Source of the DNA: Pedobacter sp.
Lineage (GTDB): Bacteria; Bacteroidota; Bacteroidia; Sphingobacteriales; Sphingobacteriaceae
Assembly (NCBI GenBank): GCA_004295885.1
Contig: SEDG01000114.1
Location: forward strand, 1 to 7,241
Length of the DNA stretch: 7,241 bases
Direction: 5' to 3'
The notes beneath the pieces are model-generated. The model saw only the letters and a program-made list of their open reading frames with translations. It was not told where the DNA came from and did not search any database. A program made the translations under genes and the position numbers. This document shows positions 1 to 6,203 of the stretch, piece by piece. How positions within the stretch are numbered: the stretch's first letter is position 1; every line of letters begins with the position of its first letter.

Positions 1-1661
1 TGATCATTCCAAACCGCAAACATCCCTCCCCTAATTTTAGGATGCCCCATTAAAAAGGTTACATTACCAATTTGATTTGGCTCCCAATTTTGGTAAAGGC
101 GTTTTACATTTAAAAAATCGTAATAATAACCCGCAGCTGGAACAATGTAAAGCCATCCATCGGGAGTGCTGATTTGATCATAACCCAAACGAACCATTTC
201 TTTAGGTTCTGCATAACCGTTGTACCATGCATTCATGGTTACGCCTTCAGCAGTAACCGGCGTGGTACCTTGTGCGTGTGTTAATGCACCCCATAAGCGT
301 ACTTTCTTGCCAAAACCCTGCACAAAACGGATGTAATGATCTGTAAACGCCCTGAAACTCTCGGCCTCTTTTTTCGCGTATTCGTCTGTTCCGATATGCA
401 CTTCTGGATCTACAAAAACAGGATCTTTCCCACCTATGTATTCCTTAAACACATTATCTATTATTTCATAAGTTTTAGGGTTATTAATATCCAAGTGATC
501 CATTCCATAAGCTTTACTGCCGATCTCTGGGAAAGCCTTTGTAAACGCTAAGGAGTGTGCAGGCACATCAATTTCAGGGATAATGCGGACACCATATTTT
601 TGTGCGGTTAGCTGTAATTCCTTAAATTCAGCCTTGGTATAGTGACCGTCTTTTGCTGTTAAAGCGGGATAAGTGGTACTTTCCAATCTGAAAGCGGAAT
701 AGGTTTTATTCCAATCGCCTTCAAAAAACTGCTTAAAGCCATTGTCATTTAAATGAATATGAAAATCGCCCATTTTGTAATAAGCCATCATTTTTACATA
801 GTGTTTTAAAAAGTCGAGCGTAAAAAACTTACGACCAACATCCAGCACCAAACCTCTCACCTCATATTTAGGATAATCATGCGCCTTACCTTTAACAATT
901 TGATGATGAGCTGGATCTTGTTCTAACAATTGCAAAACGGTTCTCGTCGCCCAAAAAGCACCTTTATAGTAAGGCGCTTTAATATATATAGTTTGATCAA
1001 TATCAAGAGCATAACCTTCATTGCCTAAGTTTTTTTGTAAGGGATCAATACCCAATACAATATCGCCTGCTCTTGTTTTACCCTTAGCGATGGTTAAGTT
1101 TTTATATCCTGTTAATTGTTTAAGCTCTTTAAGAAATATGATTGCCGCAGTCATTAAAGTTTTTTCAGCACCTGCGCTTAAAATGATTCTGCTATTGGGT
1201 AATATTTTAAAATATCCTTTTCCACCATTCCATTCTTGCAAGGCAGGAATTACAAAAGGTTGCTTGTTTACACCTGTCTGCGGACGAAATAGGCCACTTA
1301 CCTTCATCGTTTGTGGAAATTCATAAGCCTTATTATTCTGCGTATTTCTTAATTTAAATACCAGTTCCACTTCGCAATCAACTAGTGGTCGATGAACTTT
1401 TCCACCTAAATCTATCACAGGTTTTCTACTTGAACCGTACAGAAAAAGCTCATAGGCTGTTGGTGCTTTTGGGAGCTGTAACTGACGGATATCAGCTGTA
1501 ATTTGATTGGAAAAAGATAATCCTGCTATTACGGATTTAAAAGCTAGAGAATCGCTAGCGTCTAGTTTTTGTTCTTCAATTGACTGCGATCGTTGAGCTT
1601 TGCTGAACTGAAAATTTAGAAAGATTAGGCTGACCATAAGCCATTTAATTTTCATAGACAT
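1..1661 (-). CDS. Family 20 beta-N-acetylhexosaminidase, secreted (C-terminus beyond the left edge)
   Basis: The frame is open from the ATG at 1661 to the window edge (about 553 codons). An ATG two codons in (1655) is an equally good start. The N-terminus KIKWLMVSLIFLNFQFSKAQ is a signal peptide, so the enzyme should act in the periplasm or at the cell surface. Residues about 130-240 look like the GH20b N-terminal alpha/beta domain. The TIM barrel begins near residue 263 with YEVRGLVLDVGRKFF, whose Arg is the usual sugar-binding residue. HIHLNDNGF follows near residue 300. HIGTDEY holds the catalytic Asp426-Glu427 pair (numbered from 1661), as expected for substrate-assisted removal of terminal GlcNAc or GalNAc. 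Residues about 25-125 precede the GH20b domain and I do not recognise them. The last visible residues are FAVWND, still inside the barrel. Family assignment is firm; substrate and any linked polysaccharide locus are unknown. Confidence 0.95.
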   Translation of the reverse strand, partial: MSMKIKWLMVSLIFLNFQFSKAQRSQSIEEQKLDASDSLAFKSVIAGLSFSNQITADIRQLQLPKAPTAYELFLYGSSRKPVIDLGGKVHRPLVDCEVELVFKLRNTQNNKAYEFPQTMKVSGLFRPQTGVNKQPFVIPALQEWNGGKGYFKILPNSRIILSAGAEKTLMTAAIIFLKELKQLTGYKNLTIAKGKTRAGDIVLGIDPLQKNLGNEGYALDIDQTIYIKAPYYKGAFWATRTVLQLLEQDPAHHQIVKGKAHDYPKYEVRGLVLDVGRKFFTLDFLKHYVKMMAYYKMGDFHIHLNDNGFKQFFEGDWNKTYSAFRLESTTYPALTAKDGHYTKAEFKELQLTAQKYGVRIIPEIDVPAHSLAFTKAFPEIGSKAYGMDHLDINNPKTYEIIDNVFKEYIGGKDPVFVDPEVHIGTDEYAKKEAESFRAFTDHYIRFVQGFGKKVRLWGALTHAQGTTPVTAEGVTMNAWYNGYAEPKEMVRLGYDQISTPDGWLYIVPAAGYYYDFLNVKRLYQNWEPNQIGNVTFLMGHPKIRGGMFAVWND

Positions 1662-1740
1662 TTGATGTGTTTTTTAAGATTAGGGATTTGGTTTAATCTA
1701 AACTATCAATATTTACCCTAAAGGAAGATATTAAGACAAC

Positions 1741-1752
1741 ACAAACGTTTGT
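1741..1752. promoter_or_regulatory. Perfect 12-bp palindrome upstream of the hexosaminidase gene (operator-like)
   Basis: ACAAACGTTTGT is self-complementary and lies about 80 bp upstream of the minus-strand start. A central CG flanked by AAA/TTT resembles LacI-family operators, which often control sugar-utilisation genes. No regulator gene is visible and a 12-bp palindrome can occur by chance. I found no convincing Bacteroidota -33/-7 pair for the minus strand here. Confidence 0.22.
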
Positions 1753-1784
1753 TTTACAATTAAATACAGTCGTAAAATGAATGA

Positions 1785-2089
1785 ATGGTAATCACTACTT
1801 ATATTGGATTGGATACCATAATCACGTTTGGTGTCTATTTATTCCCAAAGTATTAGGCTTTCCAAAAGCAGCAAAGTATTTAACTATCATCTTTGTTTGA
1901 TGCATTTTGTATTGGGTAGGCATGGCGGTTTTTGAAGATAAGCTTTTTGCAAAAGAAGATGCAAAGGGACTTGTTAACGAAAAACAGATTTCATTGAATG
2001 ATCAATTTAACTCATTGAAAAACAAATCAGACATAGCCACAGGTGATTATTACCATATCTTCAGGCTAAAAATATCAACTGTACATTAA
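1785..2089 (+). pseudogene. Decayed small membrane-protein gene remnant
   Basis: Two plus-strand frames join into a plausible protein only if one frameshift and one stop are ignored. Frame one starts at the ATG at 1785 and reads MVITTYIGLDTIITFGVYLF before stopping near 1855. Frame two continues with KVLGFPKAAKYLTIIFV, meets a TGA at 1898-1900, and resumes with CILYWVGMAVFEDKLFAKED, ending at the TAA at 2087-2089. The result would be about 100 residues with two hydrophobic helices and a charged tail. An intact reading is possible only from a TTG at 1907 (60 residues), which would cut a hydrophobic segment. I do not recognise the family. The smooth continuity of hydrophobic character across both lesions is the reason for calling it a remnant and not chance sequence. 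Confidence 0.35.
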
Positions 2090-2101
2090 TTTAATTAGAA
2101 C

Positions 2102-2121
2102 AGCTGAAGGGCATTTCAGCT
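2102..2121. terminator. Small hairpin between the remnant gene and the lipoprotein gene
   Basis: AGCTGAA and TTCAGCT form a 7-bp perfect stem with a 6-base loop, 12 bases after the remnant's stop codon. No T-run follows, so a rho-independent terminator is only a possibility. Confidence 0.25.
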
Positions 2122-2123
2122 AG

Positions 2124-2153
2124 TTTGCCATCTAAAAAACTTGCGTATATTTA
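2124..2153 (+). promoter_or_regulatory. Candidate Bacteroidota sigma-A promoter for the lipoprotein gene and perhaps the array
   Basis: TTTG at 2124-2127 and TATATTTA at 2146-2153 are separated by 18 bases. The Bacteroidota consensus is TTTG, about 19 bases, then TAnnTTTG; the -7 element matches at all but its last base. Transcription would start near 2160, giving a leader of about 28 bases to the ATG at 2188. It is the only such pair I noticed upstream of the six plus-strand units, so it could drive more than the first gene. Confidence 0.35.
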
Positions 2154-2187
2154 GAAGTAATGGGCAAGTTTGACAAACGACACTATT

Positions 2188-2784
2188 ATGAAATTTACAG
2201 CAACCCTTTTATTAATCATTTCTGTAATCTGCATCAGTTGTACAAATCACGACAAAAGTATCGTGTCGACAAAAAACAATCTTGACACATCAGCAAATCA
2301 AGTAAATCCTGTATCTGTTAAAAAAGATAGCCTAAACAATAAACAAGTCGACAGTTTAATCAATGAAATACGAGGCAATTTTAATCAAATTAACAAAATT
2401 ACAAAATGGGATAAAATCAAAAAAGAATTTCTAGAGGGTACAAATGAAGGTGGGGAAGCAAAGTTTTTCTATTTGAACAGTGAACTCAAAAAAATAAACA
2501 CCGACCAAATGGGAGAAACGTTTCGTTTGGTAAGAGAATATTATCTTGACAATTCACGGCTCCTATTCGTTTTCGAAAGTCTTGAACAATATCACCTGCC
2601 TTTAGACAGAAGTAATTCCAAATTTTACGAAAGCAGAAAATACTTTTATCATGATAAAATGTTTAAACGTATCAATTCGGAAAAAGCAGGAAACCCTCTA
2701 AATGAAACTTCGGTAATTAATGACCAAAACGAAATTCTAAAAGAGCTTGAGAACCTAGAATTACTACAACAAAAAAGCCTATAA
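2188..2784 (+). CDS. Hypothetical lipoprotein, 198 residues
   Basis: The ATG at 2188 gives MKFTATLLLIISVICISC, a type II signal peptide with the lipobox Cys at residue 18. A TTG six codons upstream only adds a polar MTNDTI prefix, so I reject it. After the Cys comes a Ser/Asn/Lys-rich linker (about 19-55) and then a folded alpha/beta region. Conspicuous patches are EGTNEGGEAKFFY (83-95), REYYLDNSRLLFVFES (116-131) and SRKYFYHDKMFKRI (149-162). Similar EGGEA plus EYY/FVF patterns occur in unnamed Bacteroidota lipoproteins, as I recall the family, but I cannot assign a function. The protein should be anchored to the inner or outer membrane. Its TAA lies inside the left box (CTATAAC) of the first palindromic repeat, the same tight gene-to-repeat packing as in the downstream units. 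A promoter candidate lies about 35 bases upstream. Confidence 0.85.
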   Translation: MKFTATLLLIISVICISCTNHDKSIVSTKNNLDTSANQVNPVSVKKDSLNNKQVDSLINEIRGNFNQINKITKWDKIKKEFLEGTNEGGEAKFFYLNSELKKINTDQMGETFRLVREYYLDNSRLLFVFESLEQYHLPLDRSNSKFYESRKYFYHDKMFKRINSEKAGNPLNETSVINDQNEILKELENLELLQQKSL

Positions 2785-2911
2785 CAACAGGTTTAAGTTA
2801 AGCCTCGGGTAAAGTGCGAACACGAGAATTTGAAGTTATTTATTTAGTTTAGTTAAATAGGTTATGTGTGCAAATAAATTAGGCTCAACTTAAACCTGCA
2901 AAACGTTAGCG
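2779..2911 (+). repeat. attC-like palindromic repeat, copy 1
   Basis: The left box CTATAAC (2779-2785) overlaps the lipoprotein stop codon. The right core is AAACGTTAGCG with G at 2905. Left arm 2788-2805 and right arm 2881-2898 are complementary at 17 of 18 positions (CAGGTTTAAGTTAAGCCT against AGGCTCAACTTAAACCTG). The centre holds a smaller inverted pair, TATTTA/TAAATA. AAC-to-G spacing is 120. This copy has a different arm sequence from copies 2-6 but the same geometry. Confidence 0.7.
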
Positions 2912-2953
2912 GTAATTGTAAAGTGTAGCAAACCAAAAATCTAAAATTCAACT

Positions 2954-3493
2954 ATGGAATTTAGTGACTTATTAAAACTGATATATGAAAACAACATTCA
3001 GAGCGTAGAGAACTTAAAGTTAAATGGTGTTGATTTTTGCCAAACCGACAAGTATGACAAGAATAATCTGCTAATCGCATATGCAGGATATGGTTATGAA
3101 AACAAATATAAACCCGAAGATTTAATCGATTTCATAATAAATTGTGGAATAGATATTAATCAGAAACGAAATAAACGTGGAAACGAGCTTTCTGCGCTTC
3201 ATAAAGCTGTCGCAATGAAAAATTATAAAATAACGGAGCATTTACTGAAAAGAGGAGCTCAAATTGACATTCAAGAAATAAATGGAAACACGCCCTTATG
3301 GACAGCAGTTATGAATTATCGGGGTGAAGAAGAACAATTGAAAATTATTAACTTACTCTTGAAAAATAACGCTTCATTAGACATCAAAAATCTTCACGAC
3401 AATTCCGCTCGCGATGTAATACATACAATTGGTAATGGAATAGATGCCAGATATAATAAAAAGGAATGGGATTTAAGACATCTATTGACATAA
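2954..3493 (+). CDS. Ankyrin-repeat protein, 179 residues
   Basis: Ankyrin repeats mediate protein-protein contacts; the partner cannot be told from sequence. No signal peptide or membrane segment is present, so the protein should be cytoplasmic. The clearest repeats are residues 77-110 (LSALHKAVAMKNYKITEHLL, then KRGAQIDIQEING) and 111-149 (NTPLWTAVMN, then IINLLLKNNASLDIKN, with a short acidic insertion RGEEEQ). Residues about 36-72 form a looser repeat ending in CGIDINQKRN, and residues 1-34 a degenerate first one. A partial capping repeat follows (SARDVIHTI). The ATG at 2954 is the first in frame and comes 49 bases after the crossover-like G at 2905. It is the only gene in its unit, and repeat copy 2 begins 10 bases after its stop. 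Small ankyrin proteins of this type are common accessory genes. Family certain, role unknown. Confidence 0.9.
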   Translation: MEFSDLLKLIYENNIQSVENLKLNGVDFCQTDKYDKNNLLIAYAGYGYENKYKPEDLIDFIINCGIDINQKRNKRGNELSALHKAVAMKNYKITEHLLKRGAQIDIQEINGNTPLWTAVMNYRGEEEQLKIINLLLKNNASLDIKNLHDNSARDVIHTIGNGIDARYNKKEWDLRHLLT

Positions 3494-3503
3494 TAACAAC
3501 TAC

Positions 3504-3636
3504 TGCTAACAAGTGTTTTGCAATAGTGGAGCGATACTTCAAAGTTCAACGGTATTTCTTCGATTGAACTTTTATGCAAAATTGAAGATTTGTGCTTAGA
3601 AATTCAGCCCGAACGCAAAGCCCTAAACCTTTACTT
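3504..3636 (+). repeat. attC-like palindromic repeat, copy 2 (core altered)
   Basis: Left box TGCTAAC (3504-3510). The inner hairpin AAAGTTCAA (3541-3549) / TTGAACTTT is a perfect 9-bp pair. The right arm CGCAAAGCCCTAAACC leads to the core at 3630, which reads TTTACTTG where the other copies read GTTA or GTTG (copy 6 has ATTA). From the left box through the right arm it aligns base for base with copy 3, including GATTGAACTTT and TGCAAAATTGAAGATTT. AAC-to-core spacing is 120. The G-to-T change at the crossover-like position suggests an inactive site. Confidence 0.75.
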
Positions 3637-3655
3637 GTCATATTATACCGACACT

Positions 3656-4642
3656 ATGCAAAGACAAACAATACAGACAAATAATTTATCGACACTAAGT
3701 TGGTCAAACGATTACTTAATCGATTGGGCAAATTCAGGTAGACAGTATTTTGCAGATGGACAAGTAAAAGAACTTGGAAGCTATCATTTCGCTTTTTCGT
3801 TTGACAGTGCAATAACTTCTGAAGATGGAATATATGCAGTCATTTATAAAAAACTTGGAACAAAAGGACTTTTACTTAAAAACGGACAAATTCTAAGGGA
3901 AATCAATCGTTCTTATTATCAAGCAGAAGTTTATGAGTATCCTATTGCATTTGCTAAACTTAAGGACGGCAGAAACATTTTAATTCATTGTCCAGAAAAC
4001 TATTGTAGGCTTGACTTTGAAGAAGTTGAAACAGGTAACTTTTTGACAAATCACATTGTCAGAAAACCATCCGACTTTTTCCATTCAAGATTAGAAGTTA
4101 GCCTTGATCATAAAACACTGTTAAGCAAAGGTTGGGCTTGGCATCCATATGACTTTATTGAAGTATTTGACATTGAAGAATGTATTCATAATCCAATTGC
4201 TTTGGACAAAAGCAAACATAAGCCTGATGTTGACGCTGAAATTTGTTCCGCAAGTTTTATTACAAATGACTTGGTTTTAATTGGGTCACCTAATGACACA
4301 GAACCATTTAATGACGAGCCATCTGACAAACTTAAAAATGGACAAATTGGGATTTGGAATATTAAAACCAACGAGGTAACAGAAATAATTCAACCAAATT
4401 TCACTATTGGCGGACACTTGATGGCAATAGATGAAACATTTGCTTGGAACTTATACGAAAATCCCAAAATTATCAATTTCAAAACTGGTGAAATTGTAGA
4501 TGAGTTGAAAGATATACAATCAGGCAATCAAATTTCTTCAATCATTCATCATCTTTACAACTTGCCAACAATAGCTTTTAACAGACAGACAAAACAAGTT
4601 GCGATAAGTAAAGACAATAAAATTGAAATACTTACAAAATAA
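3656..4642 (+). CDS. Propeller-like hypothetical protein, 328 residues
   Basis: The ATG at 3656 (MQRQTIQTNN) is chosen. A TTG at 3590 would extend the frame by 22 codons, but those codons lie inside repeat copy 2 and so cannot be native coding sequence. No signal peptide or membrane helix is seen, so it is probably cytoplasmic. The sequence is rich in short beta strands with WD-like blade endings: AFSFDSAITSEDGIYAVIYK (46-65), RLEVSLDHKTLLSKGWAWHP (145-164), IEVFDIEE (168-175), GQIGIWNIKTNEVTEII (229-245), PKIINFKTGEIVDEL (270-284) and IAFNRQTKQVAISKDNKIEI (306-325). This pattern fits a small beta-propeller of WD40 or related type, though no blade matches a canonical WD repeat fully. No catalytic motif is visible. 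It is alone in its unit, bracketed by nearly identical repeat copies 2 and 3. Function unknown; the propeller fold is inference. Confidence 0.8.
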   Translation: MQRQTIQTNNLSTLSWSNDYLIDWANSGRQYFADGQVKELGSYHFAFSFDSAITSEDGIYAVIYKKLGTKGLLLKNGQILREINRSYYQAEVYEYPIAFAKLKDGRNILIHCPENYCRLDFEEVETGNFLTNHIVRKPSDFFHSRLEVSLDHKTLLSKGWAWHPYDFIEVFDIEECIHNPIALDKSKHKPDVDAEICSASFITNDLVLIGSPNDTEPFNDEPSDKLKNGQIGIWNIKTNEVTEIIQPNFTIGGHLMAIDETFAWNLYENPKIINFKTGEIVDELKDIQSGNQISSIIHHLYNLPTIAFNRQTKQVAISKDNKIEILTK

Positions 4643-4650
4643 AAATACGG

Positions 4651-4783
4651 CAGGTAACAAGAGTTTCGTAATAGTGGCGCGAAACTGCAAAGTTCAACGG
4701 GCTTTCTTCGATTGAACTTTAGTGCAAAATTGAAGATTTACGCTTAGATTGCCCGCCCATCGCCAAGTCGCAAACCGTTATAT
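4651..4783 (+). repeat. attC-like palindromic repeat, copy 3
   Basis: The left box CAGGTAAC (4651-4658) starts 8 bases after the propeller gene's stop. Outer arms pair as GTTTCG...TGGCG on the left against CGCCAAGTCGCAAAC on the right. The inner hairpin is AAAGTTCAA (4689-4697) / TTGAACTTT. The core AAACCGTTATATG has G at 4777. AAC-to-G spacing is 119. This is the cleanest copy and shows the conserved right arm CATCGCCAAG...GCAAACCGTTA shared with copies 5 and 6. Confidence 0.78.
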
Positions 4784-4844
4784 GCAATACTGGATGCATA
4801 CCATATCCTCCATATCACAACCTAGAAGATTTTAAACATTATAC

Positions 4845-5201
4845 ATGAAACTAAGAACATTTATAGCCCTTTTTATTCTGACTTTTGTGGTGATTTCTAT
4901 AATTTATGATAATTTCTATACAAAGAGCCTAATTTCTGGTAGATATATTTACAACTATGAAGAAACCCTCGAAGGTCCAAATAAAGGAGATAATTTATTA
5001 CTAAAGCAGAATGGTGAATTTGAAAGTGACACTTGGGGAAAAGGAACTTATAAGATAAATGGGACAAGATTAAACCTATCTTATAGCTATTCTTATGGTC
5101 AAGCTGCTTATGAGTGTAGTATTTATCGCCCGTATTTTTGGGGTAAACCGCGAATTAGCATTAACAGTGATTTAGGCTATTTCTTTGAAAAAATTGATTA
5201 A
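4845..5201 (+). CDS. Small membrane-anchored or secreted hypothetical protein, 118 residues
   Basis: The ATG at 4845 gives a positively charged start (MKLR) and one hydrophobic helix, residues 5-20 (TFIALFILTFVVISII). There is no lipobox Cys and no clear signal-peptidase site, so an uncleaved N-terminal anchor is more likely than free secretion. The rest is short and rich in Tyr, Gly and Trp. SGRYIYNYEE (31-40), LLLKQNGEFESDTWGKGTYK (51-70) and INGTRLNLSY (71-80) have the alternating pattern and W-G-x-G-T-Y turn seen in lipocalin-like small beta-barrel domains of Bacteroidota. That fold is inference; I do not recognise a named family. It is the only gene in a unit of 550 bases between the crossover-like positions 4777 and 5327. 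A 17-codon upstream reading frame (4782-4835) ends 9 bases before its start. Confidence 0.8.
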   Translation: MKLRTFIALFILTFVVISIIYDNFYTKSLISGRYIYNYEETLEGPNKGDNLLLKQNGEFESDTWGKGTYKINGTRLNLSYSYSYGQAAYECSIYRPYFWGKPRISINSDLGYFFEKID

Positions 5202-5203
5202 CT

Positions 5204-5332
5204 GCACTCAACAATGGTTTTGCAATTTTTTGGGCGACGGGTGATATCGAGTTCAGTAATTATTTATTAAGTTAAGTTTGGGATAATTGCTTAAAGTAAA
5301 ATCAAAAGTTCGCCAAGCCCTAAAACGTTGTG
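5204..5332 (+). repeat. attC-like palindromic repeat, copy 4
   Basis: The left box GCACTCAAC (5204-5212) starts 2 bases after the stop codon. The left arm GGTTTTGCA...GGGCGA pairs loosely with the right arm TCGCCAAGCCCTAAAAC. The core AAACGTTGTGT has G at 5327. The outermost bases CACTCAAC and GTTGTGT are near-complementary. AAC-to-G spacing is 115. The inner GTTCAA/TTGAAC hairpin of copies 2, 3 and 5 is missing; an AT-rich centre replaces it. The next gene's ATG lies only 12 bases after the G. Confidence 0.65.
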
Positions 5333-5338
5333 TAATTT

Positions 5339-5611
5339 ATGAAAACACTTGAAGACAAAATATTAAGCTTTGACAACTGGACACAACCGTGGAAATTTCA
5401 CGAATTTGTATCCAACGATAAGACATTAACCGAACTTGAACTAAGGTTATTCAATGAAATTTGGACAAAAGCAGGTGATTTTGAATTATGGAATAACAGT
5501 GACTTGATTTTGGGCTGTAAAGCAAGTCAAACATTTATTTCAGAAAATTATAATTTAAAAGATGCGACAATTGCGAACATTGTTCGAGCACTTTCTTATC
5601 AATGGAAATAA
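5339..5611 (+). CDS. Small soluble hypothetical protein, 90 residues, first of an overlapping pair
   Basis: The ATG at 5339 follows the repeat's crossover-like G by 12 bases, leaving almost no room for a leader. A stretch like AAACGTTGTGTAATTT supplies no Shine-Dalgarno sequence. The product is acidic and aromatic: FDNWTQPWKFHEFVSN (11-26), TELELRLFNEIWTKAGDFELW (31-51), then SDLILGCKASQTFISENYNL (54-73) and IANIVRALSYQWK (78-90). It should be mostly helical and cytoplasmic, with no signal or membrane segment and no visible catalytic motif. Its last codons overlap the next gene's ATG (5602), a typical sign of translational coupling and of a functional partnership. I do not recognise the family. 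Small accessory pairs like this are often immunity or toxin-antitoxin modules, but nothing in the residues proves that here. Confidence 0.75.
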   Translation: MKTLEDKILSFDNWTQPWKFHEFVSNDKTLTELELRLFNEIWTKAGDFELWNNSDLILGCKASQTFISENYNLKDATIANIVRALSYQWK

Positions 5612-6033
5612 AAATGGGTATAATAAATCAGCAAAATGGCAATTTTCAAATAACGGACAAAATAGTTGTTGGTAAAGACAAGAGCTATGAGGACATTCTA
5701 AAACTTGCTCCGACAAATAAAACTTGGGACGTTAAAAATGGCTATAAATGGATTTATTTTAGTGACATTAAAATTGACAAGCTATTTTTTAATATTAGAG
5801 TTTGTTTTCACAACGAAAGACTATTCTGTATTGACTTTGGGTTTACAGACAAACTAGACGAGAATTTGACTTGGGACAATTGGAGCGAAAAAGATGAATT
5901 AAAACGAAAAGACATTTATGAAGATTGGTTAACAACCGTTATTGGCAAAAAAAGGAATTTTGACTGGGGAAATATAGGAGCATATTTTGACCCGAAAGGA
6001 GGAACAACTTCAATGTACATAAAATATATATAA
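5602..6033 (+). CDS. Small soluble hypothetical protein, 143 residues, second of an overlapping pair
   Basis: The ATG at 5602 overlaps the preceding gene by 10 bases (ATGGAAATAA holds both start and stop). A second ATG at 5614 (MGIINQQNG) sits 2 bases after that stop and is an equally likely start; both imply coupled translation. The product has no signal or membrane segment. It reads as a mixed alpha/beta domain: NGNFQITDKIVVGK (12-25), YKWIYFSDIKIDKLFFNIRVCF (48-69), ERLFCIDFGFTDK (72-84), WDNWSEKDELKRKDIYEDWL (91-110), then DWGNIGAYFDPKGGTTSMYIKY (121-142). The WxxW plus ...YxxWL... helix and the WG-x-I...DPKGG-x-S-x-I ending look like a compact single-domain protein of the kind found among Bacteroidota accessory genes. 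I recall no name for it and see no active-site motif. Function unknown. Confidence 0.78.
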   Translation: MEIKMGIINQQNGNFQITDKIVVGKDKSYEDILKLAPTNKTWDVKNGYKWIYFSDIKIDKLFFNIRVCFHNERLFCIDFGFTDKLDENLTWDNWSEKDELKRKDIYEDWLTTVIGKKRNFDWGNIGAYFDPKGGTTSMYIKYI

Positions 6034-6043
6034 AAAAACGAAC

Positions 6044-6186
6044 GCACAATATCGGTTTAGCAATATGGCAGCTGAAGTACTACTATGCATCCCGCACGTG
6101 CGGGATGCAAGGTTCAACATTCGGAATTCAATTGAACATCAGTACTGCAAATCCCCACCATCGCCAAGCTGCAAACCGTTATGTGC
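6044..6186 (+). repeat. attC-like palindromic repeat, copy 5
   Basis: The left end GCACAATATCGGTTTAGC (6044-6061) pairs with the right end GCAAACCGTTATGTGC (6171-6186). Inner arms are AGTACT (6077-6082) with AGTACT (6141-6146), and GTTCAA (6112-6117) with TTGAAC (6132-6137). The right arm CCACCATCGCCAAGCTGCA matches copies 3 and 6. The G of the core is at 6178. It is longer than the other copies because of the 24-bp palindrome at 6086-6109. Confidence 0.78.
6086..6109. repeat. Perfect 24-bp palindrome inside repeat copy 5
   Basis: The half-site TGCATCCCGCAC is followed immediately by its exact reverse complement, with CACGTG at the centre. It is much richer in G and C than its surroundings. 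Copies 2 and 3 lack it: there, GCAAAGTTCAAC or TCAAAGTTCAAC occupies the corresponding place. It begins and ends with TGCA, as if a small hairpin element had entered next to a TGCA or GCA already in the repeat. Confidence 0.85.
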
Positions 6187-6203
6187 AATTATAACAGACG
6201 ACA

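Noticed and set aside
336..1326. Plus-strand reading frames at 336-551 and 1021-1326
   Set aside because: Both lie antisense inside the GH20 gene, whose frame is open throughout and carries family motifs; they have no protein-like features.
2170..2187. Upstream TTG start for the lipoprotein gene
   Set aside because: It adds a polar six-residue prefix in front of a complete signal peptide that starts at the ATG at 2188.
1662..2187. attI site or integrase gene at the left end of the array
   Set aside because: No tyrosine-recombinase reading frame exists in the window. The GCGTATATTTAG stretch near 2143 only weakly resembles a core site.
3394..3579. Minus-strand reading frame across the ankyrin gene end and repeat copy 2
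   Set aside because: It is antisense to the ankyrin gene and runs into the palindromic repeat; no plausible start context or motif.
3590..3655. Upstream TTG start for the propeller gene
   Set aside because: These 22 codons are part of repeat copy 2 and align with noncoding sequence of copy 3.
4186..4371. Minus-strand reading frame inside the propeller gene
   Set aside because: Antisense shadow of a well-supported gene.
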